Assembly (NCBI RefSeq): GCF_002192255.1
Contig: NZ_CP021768.1
Location: 1,134,001 to 1,198,000, forward strand
Direction: 5' to 3'
Length of the DNA stretch: 64,000 nt
Origin: Stenotrophomonas sp. WZN-1
GTDB taxonomy: Bacteria > Pseudomonadota > Gammaproteobacteria > Xanthomonadales > Xanthomonadaceae
Numbering within the stretch: position 1 is the stretch's first letter; each line of letters starts with the position of its first letter. The translations under genes were made by a program, and so were the position numbers. A model generated the notes under the pieces. The model was given only the letters and a program-made list of their open reading frames with translations, made no database searches and was not told where the DNA came from. Shown here piece by piece: positions 9,323 through 17,676 of the stretch.

Positions 9323-9865
9323 ATGGCAGATCGATTGAAGGGCAAGCAGATTGCCATCCTTGCCACCCACGGCTTCGAACAGTCCGAACTGACCGAACCC
9401 AAGCGTTTGCTGGAAGCGGAAGGGGCGCGCGTCAGCGTGGTCTCGCCCGCAAAGGAAGCGACGATCAAGGGTTGGAAGGAGAAGAACTGGGGCGACGCCG
9501 TCGCGGTGGATATTCCGTTGGATGAGGCGGATCCTGCACGCTTCGATGCCGTGGTTCTACCCGGAGGGGTCATCAATCCGGACACGCTGCGTACCGATGA
9601 TGCCGTACTGGCCTTCATCCGTTCAGTGGATGAAGCCGGCAAGCCTGTGGCGGCGATCTGTCATGGCCCGTGGCTGCTGATCAACAGCGGCCTGGCTGAG
9701 GGACGCGAGGTCACGTCCTGGCCGTCCCTGCAGCAGGATCTGTCCAACGCAGGTGGCAAATGGCGCGACACCGAGGTCGTGGTCGATGGCAACCTGATCA
9801 CCAGCCGCAAGCCGGACGACATCCCAGCCTTCAGTGAGGCGGTGGTCAAAGCACTGGCCGCGTGA
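9323..9865 (+). CDS. DJ-1/PfpI family protein (general stress protein 18 type)
   Basis: 180 residues; the start at 9323 is preceded by CGGAG. Class I glutamine-amidotransferase-like fold of the DJ-1/PfpI superfamily with nucleophile elbow AAICHGP (C113, H114) and the conserved E/D and GG of DAVVLPGG (75-82). Members act as deglycases, hydratases or chaperones; the activity here cannot be fixed. Monocistronic between two REP palindromes. Confidence 0.92.
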   Translation: MADRLKGKQIAILATHGFEQSELTEPKRLLEAEGARVSVVSPAKEATIKGWKEKNWGDAVAVDIPLDEADPARFDAVVLPGGVINPDTLRTDDAVLAFIRSVDEAGKPVAAICHGPWLLINSGLAEGREVTSWPSLQQDLSNAGGKWRDTEVVVDGNLITSRKPDDIPAFSEAVVKALAA

Positions 9866-9874
9866 TGTTCTGCC

Positions 9875-9903
9875 GATAGTGCCGGCCAGCGGCCGGCACT
9901 ATC
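9875..9903. repeat. SMAG-type REP palindrome between convergent genes
   Basis: Perfect stem GATAGTGCCGGCC/GGCCGGCACTATC around the loop AGC, ending against the stop of the DUF1439 gene. Its position between convergent genes suggests it also works as a bidirectional transcript end. Confidence 0.8.
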
Positions 9904-10500
9904 TTATTTACCCAGCACGCCCGCCGGCACCAAGTTGCCCAGGTTCTGGTTGAAGGTGACCACCAGCTTGCCGTTCTTCACCTGTGCCGACTGCACCTGC
10001 AGGGCGCCGAGCACCCCGGCCACGGCCGGGTCCAGCTTGTAGATCGGTTCGCGCTGGGCGTAGTCGCTCAGCCATGCATTGAGCAGGCCACGGGTGCGCG
10101 AGTCGAGGCGGCCGCCCTGGTTGGCCGGGGTGAAGTCATCCACGCTCGGCTGCTGCAGGTGGAAGCCTTGGGTCTGCGCGTCGTAGCGCAGGCCGCTGCT
10201 GAGCTTCACCGTACCCAGCCTGGCCGGGTTGCCGCCGGCGGTGGCCAGTGCGACGTCCATGCCCAGGTTCAAGCGTTCGCCGGCCGGAAGGCTCAGCTGC
10301 GGATGGCTCATGGTCAGGGCGATCAGGCCGCCGAGGGCGTCCTGGGTGCGCGGGAAGCTGCCATCGAGGTACTGCTGCACGTCGCTGGCCCCCACCGACA
10401 GTTCGCGGCCGGAGATGGAGGGAGCCGCCTGTGCACCGATCGCAGCAGCGATCAGCACGGTGGAGGCCGCGAGGCGGGTCATCAGGGAACGCAGGCGCAT
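9904..10500 (-). CDS. DUF1439-like exported protein
   Basis: 198 residues from MRLRSLM. Sec signal peptide (about 1-26, ending IGAQA), then a single domain resembling DUF1439 (E. coli YceB relatives), with segments such as VGASDVQQYLDGSFP and DGKL-like NGKLVVTFNQNLGN. Unlike YceB there is no lipobox cysteine, so it is probably soluble in the periplasm. Function unknown; this fold is related to lipid-binding BPI-like proteins. Same strand as the lipoprotein gene upstream, 82 nt apart. Confidence 0.75.
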   Translation of the reverse strand: MRLRSLMTRLAASTVLIAAAIGAQAAPSISGRELSVGASDVQQYLDGSFPRTQDALGGLIALTMSHPQLSLPAGERLNLGMDVALATAGGNPARLGTVKLSSGLRYDAQTQGFHLQQPSVDDFTPANQGGRLDSRTRGLLNAWLSDYAQREPIYKLDPAVAGVLGALQVQSAQVKNGKLVVTFNQNLGNLVPAGVLGK

Positions 10501-10582
10501 GGCGGTGACCGGTGGGAAGCAAATGGATGGAACAAAGAGTAGCCGCGCAGGCTGAATCGCGCGTGCATGCCGCTGCAACGGT

Positions 10583-11122
10583 TCAGTCCAGCGTTGGACG
10601 CAGTTGTGCCGACTGGATCTGCCACGCGCTGCCATCGCTGCTGGGCTGCACGCGGTACCAGCCGCCGAAGCGGAACGTGCCGTTGGTGGTGACCGCGCGG
10701 ATCTGCACCGGCACCTCAAGCAGCTGCGGTGGCTGCCGCTCGTCGCGGGCGATCGGGGTATCGCTGTGCAGGCGCAGGGTGCGCAGGTCCTGCAGCTGCC
10801 GCAGCGCGGCGTCGTCGGCATGCCGCGGGTCGCCGGGCGGGATCGTCCAGGCGGCATCGCTGGCGGCGCGGTCGCGGTTGAGCAGCGCGGCCACGTAGCG
10901 GTTGAGCATCGTCGAGGGTGGCTCGGCACCATCCACGACGGCGGACAGCAGCGGCACATCGCTCGCCTGCAGTGCTGCGGAATCGGGGCCGGTAACGGTG
11001 TCCGCTGCTGCGGTGGCGGCGACGGGAGCGGACGCTGCCGCGATGTCATCCGGCGCCTGTGCCGCCGGGCGTGAACAACCCAGCAGCACCAGTGGTGCGA
11101 TCAGGAACAGGATCCTGCGCAT
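10583..11122 (-). CDS. Putative lipoprotein, unknown function
   Basis: 179 residues. Lipoprotein signal peptide with lipobox LLGC (cysteine at 16), then an Ala/Asp-rich linker to about residue 60 and a compact C-terminal part with VQIRAVTTNGTFRFGGWYRVQ. No family is recognised with confidence. It may be co-transcribed with the DUF1439 gene downstream. Confidence 0.75.
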   Translation of the reverse strand: MRRILFLIAPLVLLGCSRPAAQAPDDIAAASAPVAATAAADTVTGPDSAALQASDVPLLSAVVDGAEPPSTMLNRYVAALLNRDRAASDAAWTIPPGDPRHADDAALRQLQDLRTLRLHSDTPIARDERQPPQLLEVPVQIRAVTTNGTFRFGGWYRVQPSSDGSAWQIQSAQLRPTLD

Positions 11123-11178
11123 GCCTGCCTCCTCCCCGAGGCAATCTGAAGGGCGGCAGTGTAGCGGTTGCGCCGGTA

Positions 11179-11487
11179 TCAGCGGGAGGAGGGCAGCTGC
11201 TCCAGCGCGTCCAGCGCCGGCAGGACCTGGCCGGCGATGGCGGCCAGTGCGTGGCCGTCGGTCTCGGCGTGGCGCTGCACGATGTCGCGCAGCAGCTGGG
11301 TGGCGATCACCAGGGTCGCGCGCTCATCGCCGCTGATGCCGGCGGTACGCGGGGCCGCCTCCAGCAGGCGCATCAGGTCGCGGCTGGCGCGGTGTTCCAG
11401 TTCGATGGTGCAGCGCCCGGTGCACTGCAGCCCGTCCTTTTCGATCGGGGTCACCGAGATCCGGTAGCGGGTGGAGGGGCTGGCCAT
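11179..11487 (-). CDS. DUF3861 domain-containing protein
   Basis: 102 residues from MASPSTRYRISVTP. It has the DUF3861 pattern: YRISVTPIEKDG, then CTGRCTIELEHRASRDLMRLLEA, with a helical C-terminus. Function unknown. The longer open frame upstream (to 11817) lacks any domain and is not used. Confidence 0.8.
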   Translation of the reverse strand: MASPSTRYRISVTPIEKDGLQCTGRCTIELEHRASRDLMRLLEAAPRTAGISGDERATLVIATQLLRDIVQRHAETDGHALAAIAGQVLPALDALEQLPSSR

Positions 11488-11686
11488 GAGGGTGTGCTCG
11501 CCGTAGCTGTGGAGGATGTGCCCACCATAGGCAAGGCCAGGGCCGGCGGCGACGGCCGGCGCCGCACGCAGTGTTCCACCCGGTACGTTCCGCGCCCTTT
11601 GCGGAGCGCCGGCAGCCAGTGGTGGCGGGCCTGCACGGGGATTGCCGGGGCCGCGGCAACGCTGTGTTGCGGGGTGTGGTCCGGAC

Positions 11687-11717
11687 AAAAAAAACGGGAC
11701 GGCCAGAGCCGTCCCGT
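11687..11717 (-). terminator. Rho-independent terminator of the HU-like gene
   Basis: On the minus strand ACGGGACGGC/GCCGTCCCGT is a 10-bp perfect stem with a 4-nt loop, followed by eight T. It lies 25 nt after the stop of the HU-like gene. Confidence 0.9.
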
Positions 11718-11741
11718 CGGAATCCGCGTTGGGGCGCGCGC

Positions 11742-12140
11742 TTACAGCGCGGCGTCCTTCAGCTTCTTCAGCGGACGCACCTTCAGCTTGGTGGTGGCCG
11801 GCTTGGCAGCGAACCACTGCTCTTCCTTGGTGAACGGGTTGATGCCCTTGCGCTTCGGCTTGGCCGGCACATTGACGGTGGTGATCTTCAGCAGGCCCGG
11901 CAGGGTGAACGAGCCAGCGCCCTTCTTGTGCACCGAGGAGGCGACGGCGCTTTCCAGCGAGGCCAGCACAGCGCGGACGTCCTTGGCGATGACGCCGGAG
12001 GCTTCAGCGATGTGTGCAACCAGGCCGGACTTGGTCAGCACTTCCTTGATCGGCTTCGGAGCGGCCGGCTTGGCGGCTGCCTTCGTCGCGACTTTCTTCA
12101 CTGCCTTCTTCGGGGCAGCCTTCTTAGCGGTCTTTGCCAT
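11742..12140 (-). CDS. HU-like DNA-binding protein with basic N-terminal tail
   Basis: 132 residues from 12140. Residues 1-30 form a Lys/Ala/Pro-rich tail (AKKAAPKKAVKK type) like eukaryotic H1 or bacterial Hc1. Residues 31-125 form an HU/IHF fold with LVAHIAEASG at the start and KRKGINPFTKEE at the DNA-binding arm, where HU has the RNPRTG motif. It probably compacts the nucleoid. It has its own strong terminator. A tailed HU is known in xanthomonads and some other bacteria. Confidence 0.9.
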   Translation of the reverse strand: MAKTAKKAAPKKAVKKVATKAAAKPAAPKPIKEVLTKSGLVAHIAEASGVIAKDVRAVLASLESAVASSVHKKGAGSFTLPGLLKITTVNVPAKPKRKGINPFTKEEQWFAAKPATTKLKVRPLKKLKDAAL

Positions 12141-12511
12141 GGTTTCCTGTTCCGTGAACGGTTGGTTGTTTGGTCGGCGCCGAACCCCGTCGGCAAGCGC
12201 AATGTAGGGCAACTCTCGGGCGCCGCCAATAGCCCGAAGCGCGGAAAGTGCATGTTTTTTCATATCCAGGCCGATTCAGTCCATGGCCGGCGGTGGGGGA
12301 TGGGGGCATGGCAGCGTGCACGATGGCGGGTGCCGGCCCATCGGTGGAATGCGCGAAACCACTGAAAACAAGGGAAAAATGCGTGCTGGCCTGGCGAAGA
12401 AGTGACCAGTTGTCCGGTTTCCGGCGGACGCGCGGCATGCGGCGGAGCGACGCAGGGCTAACGCGTCCCATGCGAGGGTGACCGTTCATCACCGCCACGC
12501 AGGAGCAGCAC
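12141..12511. other. Divergent intergenic region without recognised genes
   Basis: 371 nt between the HU-like gene (minus) and the OsmC gene (plus); it should hold both promoters. The stretch around 12170-12240 is the likely HU leader. AGGAG about 11 nt before 12512 is the OsmC ribosome-binding site. No palindrome, RNA gene or coding pattern was found. Confidence 0.5.
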
Positions 12512-12943
12512 ATGGGAATCTCGCGACACGCCACCGCGCACTGGGAAGGCGATCTGAAGTCGGGCAAGGGACAGTTGAGCACGCCGCAGAGCGGGCTGCT
12601 GGACAAGACCCGCTACGGTTTCAACAGCCGCTTCGGCGACGAGAAGGGCACCAATCCGGAGGAGCTGATCGCTGCCGCGCACGCCGGCTGTTTCACCATG
12701 GCGCTGTCGGCCAAGCTTGGCGAGGCGGGCTTCACCCCGACCTCGCTGGATACCGAGGCCAAGGTCGATCTGTCGCTGGAAGGCGGCCCGCAGCTGTCGC
12801 AGATCCGGCTGAAGGTGAAGGCGGTGGTGCCCGGCATTGATGCGACGCAGTTCCGTGCCATTGCCGATGACGCCAAGCAGAACTGCCCAGTGTCCAAGGC
12901 GCTGAGCGCGGTGCCGATCAGCCTGGAGGCCGAACTGGGCTGA
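12512..12943 (+). CDS. OsmC family peroxiredoxin
   Basis: 143 residues, full length for OsmC. The two redox cysteines are C60 in AAAHAGCFTMAL and C125 in QNCPVSKALS, so it should reduce organic hydroperoxides with thiols (lipoyl systems in known members). Ribosome-binding site AGGAG lies just upstream. Monocistronic; followed by an inverted pair of REP palindromes. Confidence 0.95.
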   Translation: MGISRHATAHWEGDLKSGKGQLSTPQSGLLDKTRYGFNSRFGDEKGTNPEELIAAAHAGCFTMALSAKLGEAGFTPTSLDTEAKVDLSLEGGPQLSQIRLKVKAVVPGIDATQFRAIADDAKQNCPVSKALSAVPISLEAELG

Positions 12944-12956
12944 GCGGCCGCTACCT

Positions 12957-13034
12957 GTAGAGCCGAGCCCACGCTCGGCTCACGCAACTGCAATGATCTG
13001 ACCGTAAAGCAGCCGAGCGTGGGCTCGGCTCTAC
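12957..13034. repeat. Inverted pair of SMAG-type REPs
   Basis: Two GTAG-ended units (12957-12981 and 13011-13034) face each other; the arms GTAGAGCCGAGCCCACGCTC and its complement are perfect copies. The whole can fold as one long hairpin with a 29-nt loop, between convergent genes (OsmC and PhzF), where it may end both transcripts. Confidence 0.85.
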
Positions 13035-13047
13035 AGCAGCTTGCGGA

Positions 13048-13926
13048 TCACCAATCGATGGTGCCGCTGATCACCGTCTGCACCTGGCCGCCGGACCAGA
13101 CCTCACCTTCTTCATCGACCCGCAGGGTCAGGCGCGCGTCGTGGCCGACTTCGCGGCCCTGGCTGACTTCGAATGGTGCACGGCCATGGGGCAGGGCATC
13201 GCGCAGGTCCAGCCATGCGGCCAGCACCGCATTGGCAGCACCCGAGGCGGCGTCCTCGAAGCGACGGCCATTGCCGACGAAGGCACGTACCGCCAGATCG
13301 AAGCCCTCGCGGCCATCGCTGAAGGCATAGGCGAACACGCCCATGCTGTCGGTGGATTCGGCCAGAGCCGCGACCGCGTCCCAGTCCGGGCGCAGGGCAC
13401 GCAGTGTCGCTTCATCGGCCACCTGCACCACCCACCAGCTGCGCCCGCCCTGCATGCGTGCCGGTGGCAGCGTACCCAGCGTCCATCCCTTCAGTGCCGC
13501 CTGCAGGCGAGGATCGGTGGCCTCAACGGTCTCGGCCAGCTGCGCGCGCGGGGTGCGGATGGCGATGCGCTGCTGCGCGCCCTCACCGCTGACGCGCAGC
13601 GGCAGCGCACCTGCAATGCCATCCTGCACCAGCACGCCATCGACCGGCGCTGCCAGGCCCGCCTGCAGCACCGCATGTGCAGTGCCGACGCTGGGATGGC
13701 CGGCGAACGGAACCTCCTTCTGCGGGCTGAACATGCGCAGCCGGTAGCTGGCGCCTGCGACCTGCGGCGGAAACACGAAGGTGGTCTCGGGCAGGCGCGT
13801 CCAGCGCGCAATGGCCTGCATGCTGGCATCGTCCAGGCCTTCGGCATCAAGCACCACGGCCAGCGGATTGCCAGCGCCGGCGCGCGGGGAGAACACATCC
13901 AGCTGCAGGAAACGGCGGGTGGACAT
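13048..13926 (-). CDS. PhzF family isomerase/epimerase-like protein (paralog 1)
   Basis: 292 residues from MSTRRFLQLDVF. Two-domain PhzF/diaminopimelate-epimerase fold with QLDVFSPRAGAGNPLAVV at the N-terminus and the catalytic-type glutamate E47 in RLPETTFVF, FAGHPSVGTAHAVL (about 95-108) and DAASGAANAVLAAWL in domain 2. Substrate unknown; most genomic PhzF-like proteins are not phenazine genes and no phz genes are near. A close paralog follows in tandem at 14058-14930. Confidence 0.9.
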   Translation of the reverse strand: MSTRRFLQLDVFSPRAGAGNPLAVVLDAEGLDDASMQAIARWTRLPETTFVFPPQVAGASYRLRMFSPQKEVPFAGHPSVGTAHAVLQAGLAAPVDGVLVQDGIAGALPLRVSGEGAQQRIAIRTPRAQLAETVEATDPRLQAALKGWTLGTLPPARMQGGRSWWVVQVADEATLRALRPDWDAVAALAESTDSMGVFAYAFSDGREGFDLAVRAFVGNGRRFEDAASGAANAVLAAWLDLRDALPHGRAPFEVSQGREVGHDARLTLRVDEEGEVWSGGQVQTVISGTIDW

Positions 13927-13972
13927 CAGGCAGGACTCCAGTAAACAGGCGGCATAGCGTAGCGCGGGGCAC

Positions 13973-14050
13973 AAAAAAGGGGACGGAGGGAATTAAGTCG
14001 CTTATGGCACATGGGGCACAAGCGACTTAATTCCCTCCGTCCCCTTTTTT
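13973..14050. repeat. Long perfect palindrome between the two PhzF genes
   Basis: Two 31-nt arms (13973-14003 and 14020-14050) are exact reverse complements: A6, GGGGACGGAGGG, AATTAAGTCGCTT. The loop is 16 nt. The T6 end on either strand could act as a bidirectional intrinsic terminator. A related copy with a longer loop lies at 21715-21821, so this is a dispersed element. Confidence 0.9.
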
Positions 14051-14057
14051 CCGTGCG

Positions 14058-14930
14058 CTACCAGCGGATGTGGCCGTCGATGACCGGCTGCACCTGGCCG
14101 CCGATCCAGACCGTGCCCTGCGCGTCGACCTGCACCTGCACGCGGCCATCGCGGCCGACTTCGCGACCCTGGCTGGCCACGTAGCGGCCCTCGCGGCCAG
14201 GCAGGGCGTTGCGCTGCCGCAGCCAGGCACCGATCAGGGCATTGGCGCTGCCGGTGACCGGATCTTCCGGCACGCTGGCCGCATCGGCGGGGCAGAAGGC
14301 GCGCACCACACGCGTGTGGTCGCTGCCGGCCTCGTCGGCGAATACGGCCACGCCGGTGGCATCGGTGGCAAGGCTCCAGTCGCGCAGGGCGGCCATGTCC
14401 GGCGCCAGGTTGCGTACGGCGGAGGCATCGCGCAGCGGCAGCAGCCACCAGCGTGCGCCGTTGTCCCAGAGTTCGGGCACGTGCCCGCTGTCGGCCAGCG
14501 CCAGCAGTGCTTCGGGTGCCGCATCTGCGTCGGTCGCCAGCTGCCGGGCCGATGGGCTGGCCAGCTGGATCTCCAGCGCCTCGGCCGGGCCGCTCACCCG
14601 CACCGGCAGCAACCCCGCCGCGCACTGTTGCAGCAGGGCGCCGTCGCGAGGCTGGGCCAGGCCGCAGCTCACCGCCGCCCAGGCCGCGCCGACGCTGGGG
14701 TGGCCGGCGAAGGCCAGCTCACGGGTCGGGGTGAAGATGCGGATGTGGTAGTCGGCGCCGGGCGCGGTGGGGCGCAGGAAGAACACCGTCTCGGACAGAT
14801 TCAGCCAGGCGGCCAGGGCCTGCATCTGCTCGCCGGAGAGGTTGTTGGCGTCCAGGATGACGCCCAGTGGGTTGCCGGTGCCGGGGCGGGGGGCGAAGAC
14901 ATCGAGCTGCAGGTAACGAAGGACGGCCAT
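14058..14930 (-). CDS. PhzF family isomerase/epimerase-like protein (paralog 2)
   Basis: 290 residues. Same architecture as the neighbour: QLDVFAPRPGTGNPLGV, E47 in NLSETVFFL, FAGHPSVGAAWAAV and DPVTGSANALIGAWL. DPVTGSANA in domain 2 is closer to the standard PhzF motif than DAASGAANA of paralog 1. The two genes are an old tandem duplication, now separated by a palindrome. Substrate unknown. Confidence 0.9.
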   Translation of the reverse strand: MAVLRYLQLDVFAPRPGTGNPLGVILDANNLSGEQMQALAAWLNLSETVFFLRPTAPGADYHIRIFTPTRELAFAGHPSVGAAWAAVSCGLAQPRDGALLQQCAAGLLPVRVSGPAEALEIQLASPSARQLATDADAAPEALLALADSGHVPELWDNGARWWLLPLRDASAVRNLAPDMAALRDWSLATDATGVAVFADEAGSDHTRVVRAFCPADAASVPEDPVTGSANALIGAWLRQRNALPGREGRYVASQGREVGRDGRVQVQVDAQGTVWIGGQVQPVIDGHIRW

Positions 14931-15005
14931 CTACGGGGATATTGCGCTTAGAATCAAAGGTTCCGCCCCCAGGGGCGGCTTCCCCACATTCTACATAGCC
15001 AATCC

Positions 15006-17600
15006 ATGTCAGCTTCCCCCCTTGTCGATCGTTGGATCGTACTGAAGTTCGGCGGCACTTCGGTGTCGCGTCGTCACCGCTGGGACACGATCGGGAAGCT
15101 GGCGAAAAAACGCGCGGAAGAGACCGGCTCGCGTGTGCTGGTGGTGGTGTCGGCGCTGTCCGGGGTCACCAACGAACTGACCGCGATCGCCGATGGCGCG
15201 CCGGACAGCCGTGATCGCGTGGCCGCGCTGGTCGAACGCCATGAAGGCTTCCTGGCCGAACTGGGCCTGGGTCGCGAGGTACTGGCCGAGCGCCTGGCAG
15301 TGCTGCAGGGCCTGCTCGACGACCCGCGTGCGGCCACCCGTCCGCTGCACTGGCAGGCCGAAGTGCTGGGCCAGGGCGAACTGCTGTCGTCCACGCTGGG
15401 CGCGGCCTATCTGCACGCTTCGGGCCTGGACATGGGCTGGATGGATGCCCGCCAGTGGCTGGACGCGATGCCGCCGCAGCCGAACCAGAGCGACTGGTCG
15501 CAGCGCCTGTCGGTGAACTGCCAGTGGCGTGCCGATGCCGAGTGGATGCAGCGCTTCCGCGCGCAGCCGACCCGCCTGCTGATCACCCAGGGTTTCATCT
15601 CGCGGCATGCCGATGGCGGTACCGCCATCCTCGGCCGTGGTGGCTCGGATACCTCGGCGGCGTACTTCGGCGCGCTGCTCGGCGCCAGCCGCGTGGAGAT
15701 CTGGACCGATGTGCCAGGCATGTTCAGCGCCAACCCGAAGGATGTGCCGGACGCGCGCCTGCTGACCCGCCTGGACTATTACGAGGCGCAGGAAATCGCC
15801 ACCACCGGCGCCAAGGTGCTGCACCCGCGCTCGATCAAGCCGTGCCGCGATGCCGGCGTGCCGATGGCCATCCTCGATACCGAGCGCCCGGAACTGCCGG
15901 GCACCAGCATCGACGGCAGTGCTGCGCCGGTGCCGGGCGTAAAGGCGATCAGCCGCCGCAACGGCATCGTGCTGGTGTCGATGGAAGGCATCGGCATGTG
16001 GCAGCAGGTCGGCTTCCTGGCCGATGTGTTCAACCTGTTCAAGAAGCATGGCCTGTCGGTGGACCTGATCGGTTCGGCCGAGACCAACGTCACCGTGTCG
16101 CTTGACCCGTCCGAGAACCTGGTCAACACCGATGTGCTGGCCGCGCTGTCGGCCGACCTGTCGCAGATCTGCAAGGTGAAGGTGATCGTGCCGTGCGCGG
16201 CCATCACCCTGGTTGGCCGTGGCATGCGTTCGCTGCTGCACAAGCTGTCGGACGTGTGGGCCACCTTCGGCCGCGAGCGCGTGCACATGATCTCGCAGTC
16301 GTCCAACGACCTGAACCTCACCTTCGTCATCGACGAGGCCGATGCCGATGGCCTGCTGCCGATCCTGCACGCCGAGCTGATCGACAGCGGTGCGATGCCG
16401 GTGGAGGAGACCGAAGTGTTCGGCCCGCGCTGGCGCGAGATCGCCGGCACCGTGCGCCCGCGTGGCACGCCGTGGTGGCGGGGCCAGCGTGCGCACCTGC
16501 TGCAGCTGGCCGATGCCGGCACGCCGCGTTATGTCTACCACCTGCCGACGGTGCGCGCCCGTGCCCGCGCGCTGGCCGCGATCAAGCCGATCGACCAGCG
16601 CTACTACGCGATCAAGGCCAACAGCCACCCGGCCATCCTGCAGTTGCTGGAAGCCGAGGGCTTCGGTCTGGAGTGCGTGTCGCACGGCGAACTGAAGCAC
16701 GTGTTCCAGCACCTGCCGGAACTGTCGCCCAAGCGCGTGCTGTTCACCCCCAGCTTCTGCCCGCGCAGCGAGTACGAAGCTGCGTTCGCGCTGGGGGTGA
16801 CCGTCACCGTCGACAACGTCGAAGCGCTGCAGCGCTGGCCGGACCTGTTCCGCAACCGTGAGCTGTGGCTGCGCGTCGATCTGGGCCGTGGCGAAGGCCA
16901 CCATGCCAAGGTTCGCACTGGCGGCAAGGAGTCCAAGTTCGGCCTGCCGATCGCTCGTGTCGATGAGTTCGTGCGCGCGGCCACCGATCTGGGCAGCCGC
17001 GTGGTCGGCCTGCACGCGCACCTCGGCAGTGGCGTGGAAACCGCGCAGCACTGGCGCCTGATGTGCGATGAGCTGGCTGGTTTTGCCCGCCGCATCGGCA
17101 GCGTGCACACCATCGATATCGGCGGTGGCCTGCCGATTCCGTACAGTGACGAAGACGAGCCGTTCGATCTGGATGCGTGGGCAGAGGGCCTGGCCGAGGT
17201 CAAGACGCTGCACCCGGCGTTCCGTCTGGCGATCGAACCGGGTCGCTATCTGGTGGCCGAGTCCGGTGTGCTGCTGACCCATGTCACCCAGGTGGTGGAG
17301 AAGGACGGCGTGCGGCGTGTTGGCCTGGACGCCGGCATGAACGCACTGATGCGCCCGGCGCTGTACGACGCCTGGCATGACATCGAGAACCTCAGCCGCC
17401 AGGGCGGTTATGCCGAAGCGGCGTTCGATGTGGTCGGCCCGATCTGCGAATCCAGCGATGTGTTCGGCAAGCGCCGCAAGCTGCCGGTGTCGACTGCGCC
17501 GGACGACGTGATGCTGATCGCCGATGCCGGTGCCTACGGCTATGTGATGGCCAACACCTACAACCAGCGGATGCTGCCGCGCGAAGATGTGATCGAATGA
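15006..17600 (+). CDS. lysC-lysA: Bifunctional aspartate kinase / diaminopimelate decarboxylase
   Basis: 864 residues fusing the first and last steps of lysine synthesis. Residues 1-460: aspartate kinase with LKFGGTSVSRR at the start, TAILGRGGSDTSA in the kinase core and two ACT-type regions (from about 315), so feedback control by lysine is possible. Residues 475-864: PLP-dependent diaminopimelate decarboxylase with K537 in YYAIKANSHP, HAHLGSG, DIGGGLP and the C-terminal CESSDVFGK and DAGAYGY motifs. The fusion is known in Xanthomonas/Xylella. The leader (14931-15005) has a small CCGCCCC/GGGGCGG hairpin. murL follows after 76 nt. Confidence 0.95.
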   Translation: MSASPLVDRWIVLKFGGTSVSRRHRWDTIGKLAKKRAEETGSRVLVVVSALSGVTNELTAIADGAPDSRDRVAALVERHEGFLAELGLGREVLAERLAVLQGLLDDPRAATRPLHWQAEVLGQGELLSSTLGAAYLHASGLDMGWMDARQWLDAMPPQPNQSDWSQRLSVNCQWRADAEWMQRFRAQPTRLLITQGFISRHADGGTAILGRGGSDTSAAYFGALLGASRVEIWTDVPGMFSANPKDVPDARLLTRLDYYEAQEIATTGAKVLHPRSIKPCRDAGVPMAILDTERPELPGTSIDGSAAPVPGVKAISRRNGIVLVSMEGIGMWQQVGFLADVFNLFKKHGLSVDLIGSAETNVTVSLDPSENLVNTDVLAALSADLSQICKVKVIVPCAAITLVGRGMRSLLHKLSDVWATFGRERVHMISQSSNDLNLTFVIDEADADGLLPILHAELIDSGAMPVEETEVFGPRWREIAGTVRPRGTPWWRGQRAHLLQLADAGTPRYVYHLPTVRARARALAAIKPIDQRYYAIKANSHPAILQLLEAEGFGLECVSHGELKHVFQHLPELSPKRVLFTPSFCPRSEYEAAFALGVTVTVDNVEALQRWPDLFRNRELWLRVDLGRGEGHHAKVRTGGKESKFGLPIARVDEFVRAATDLGSRVVGLHAHLGSGVETAQHWRLMCDELAGFARRIGSVHTIDIGGGLPIPYSDEDEPFDLDAWAEGLAEVKTLHPAFRLAIEPGRYLVAESGVLLTHVTQVVEKDGVRRVGLDAGMNALMRPALYDAWHDIENLSRQGGYAEAAFDVVGPICESSDVFGKRRKLPVSTAPDDVMLIADAGAYGYVMANTYNQRMLPREDVIE

Positions 17601-17676
17601 CCACCGCGCGCGCCCTGCACCCGCCCACCGACACGCCCCGCGCCCTCGCGCGGGCCCGTGCCTGACCGGATACACC

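Noticed and set aside
13048..14930. Phenazine biosynthesis locus
   Set aside because: Only PhzF-like genes are here; no phzA-E or phzG, and most PhzF-like proteins have other roles.
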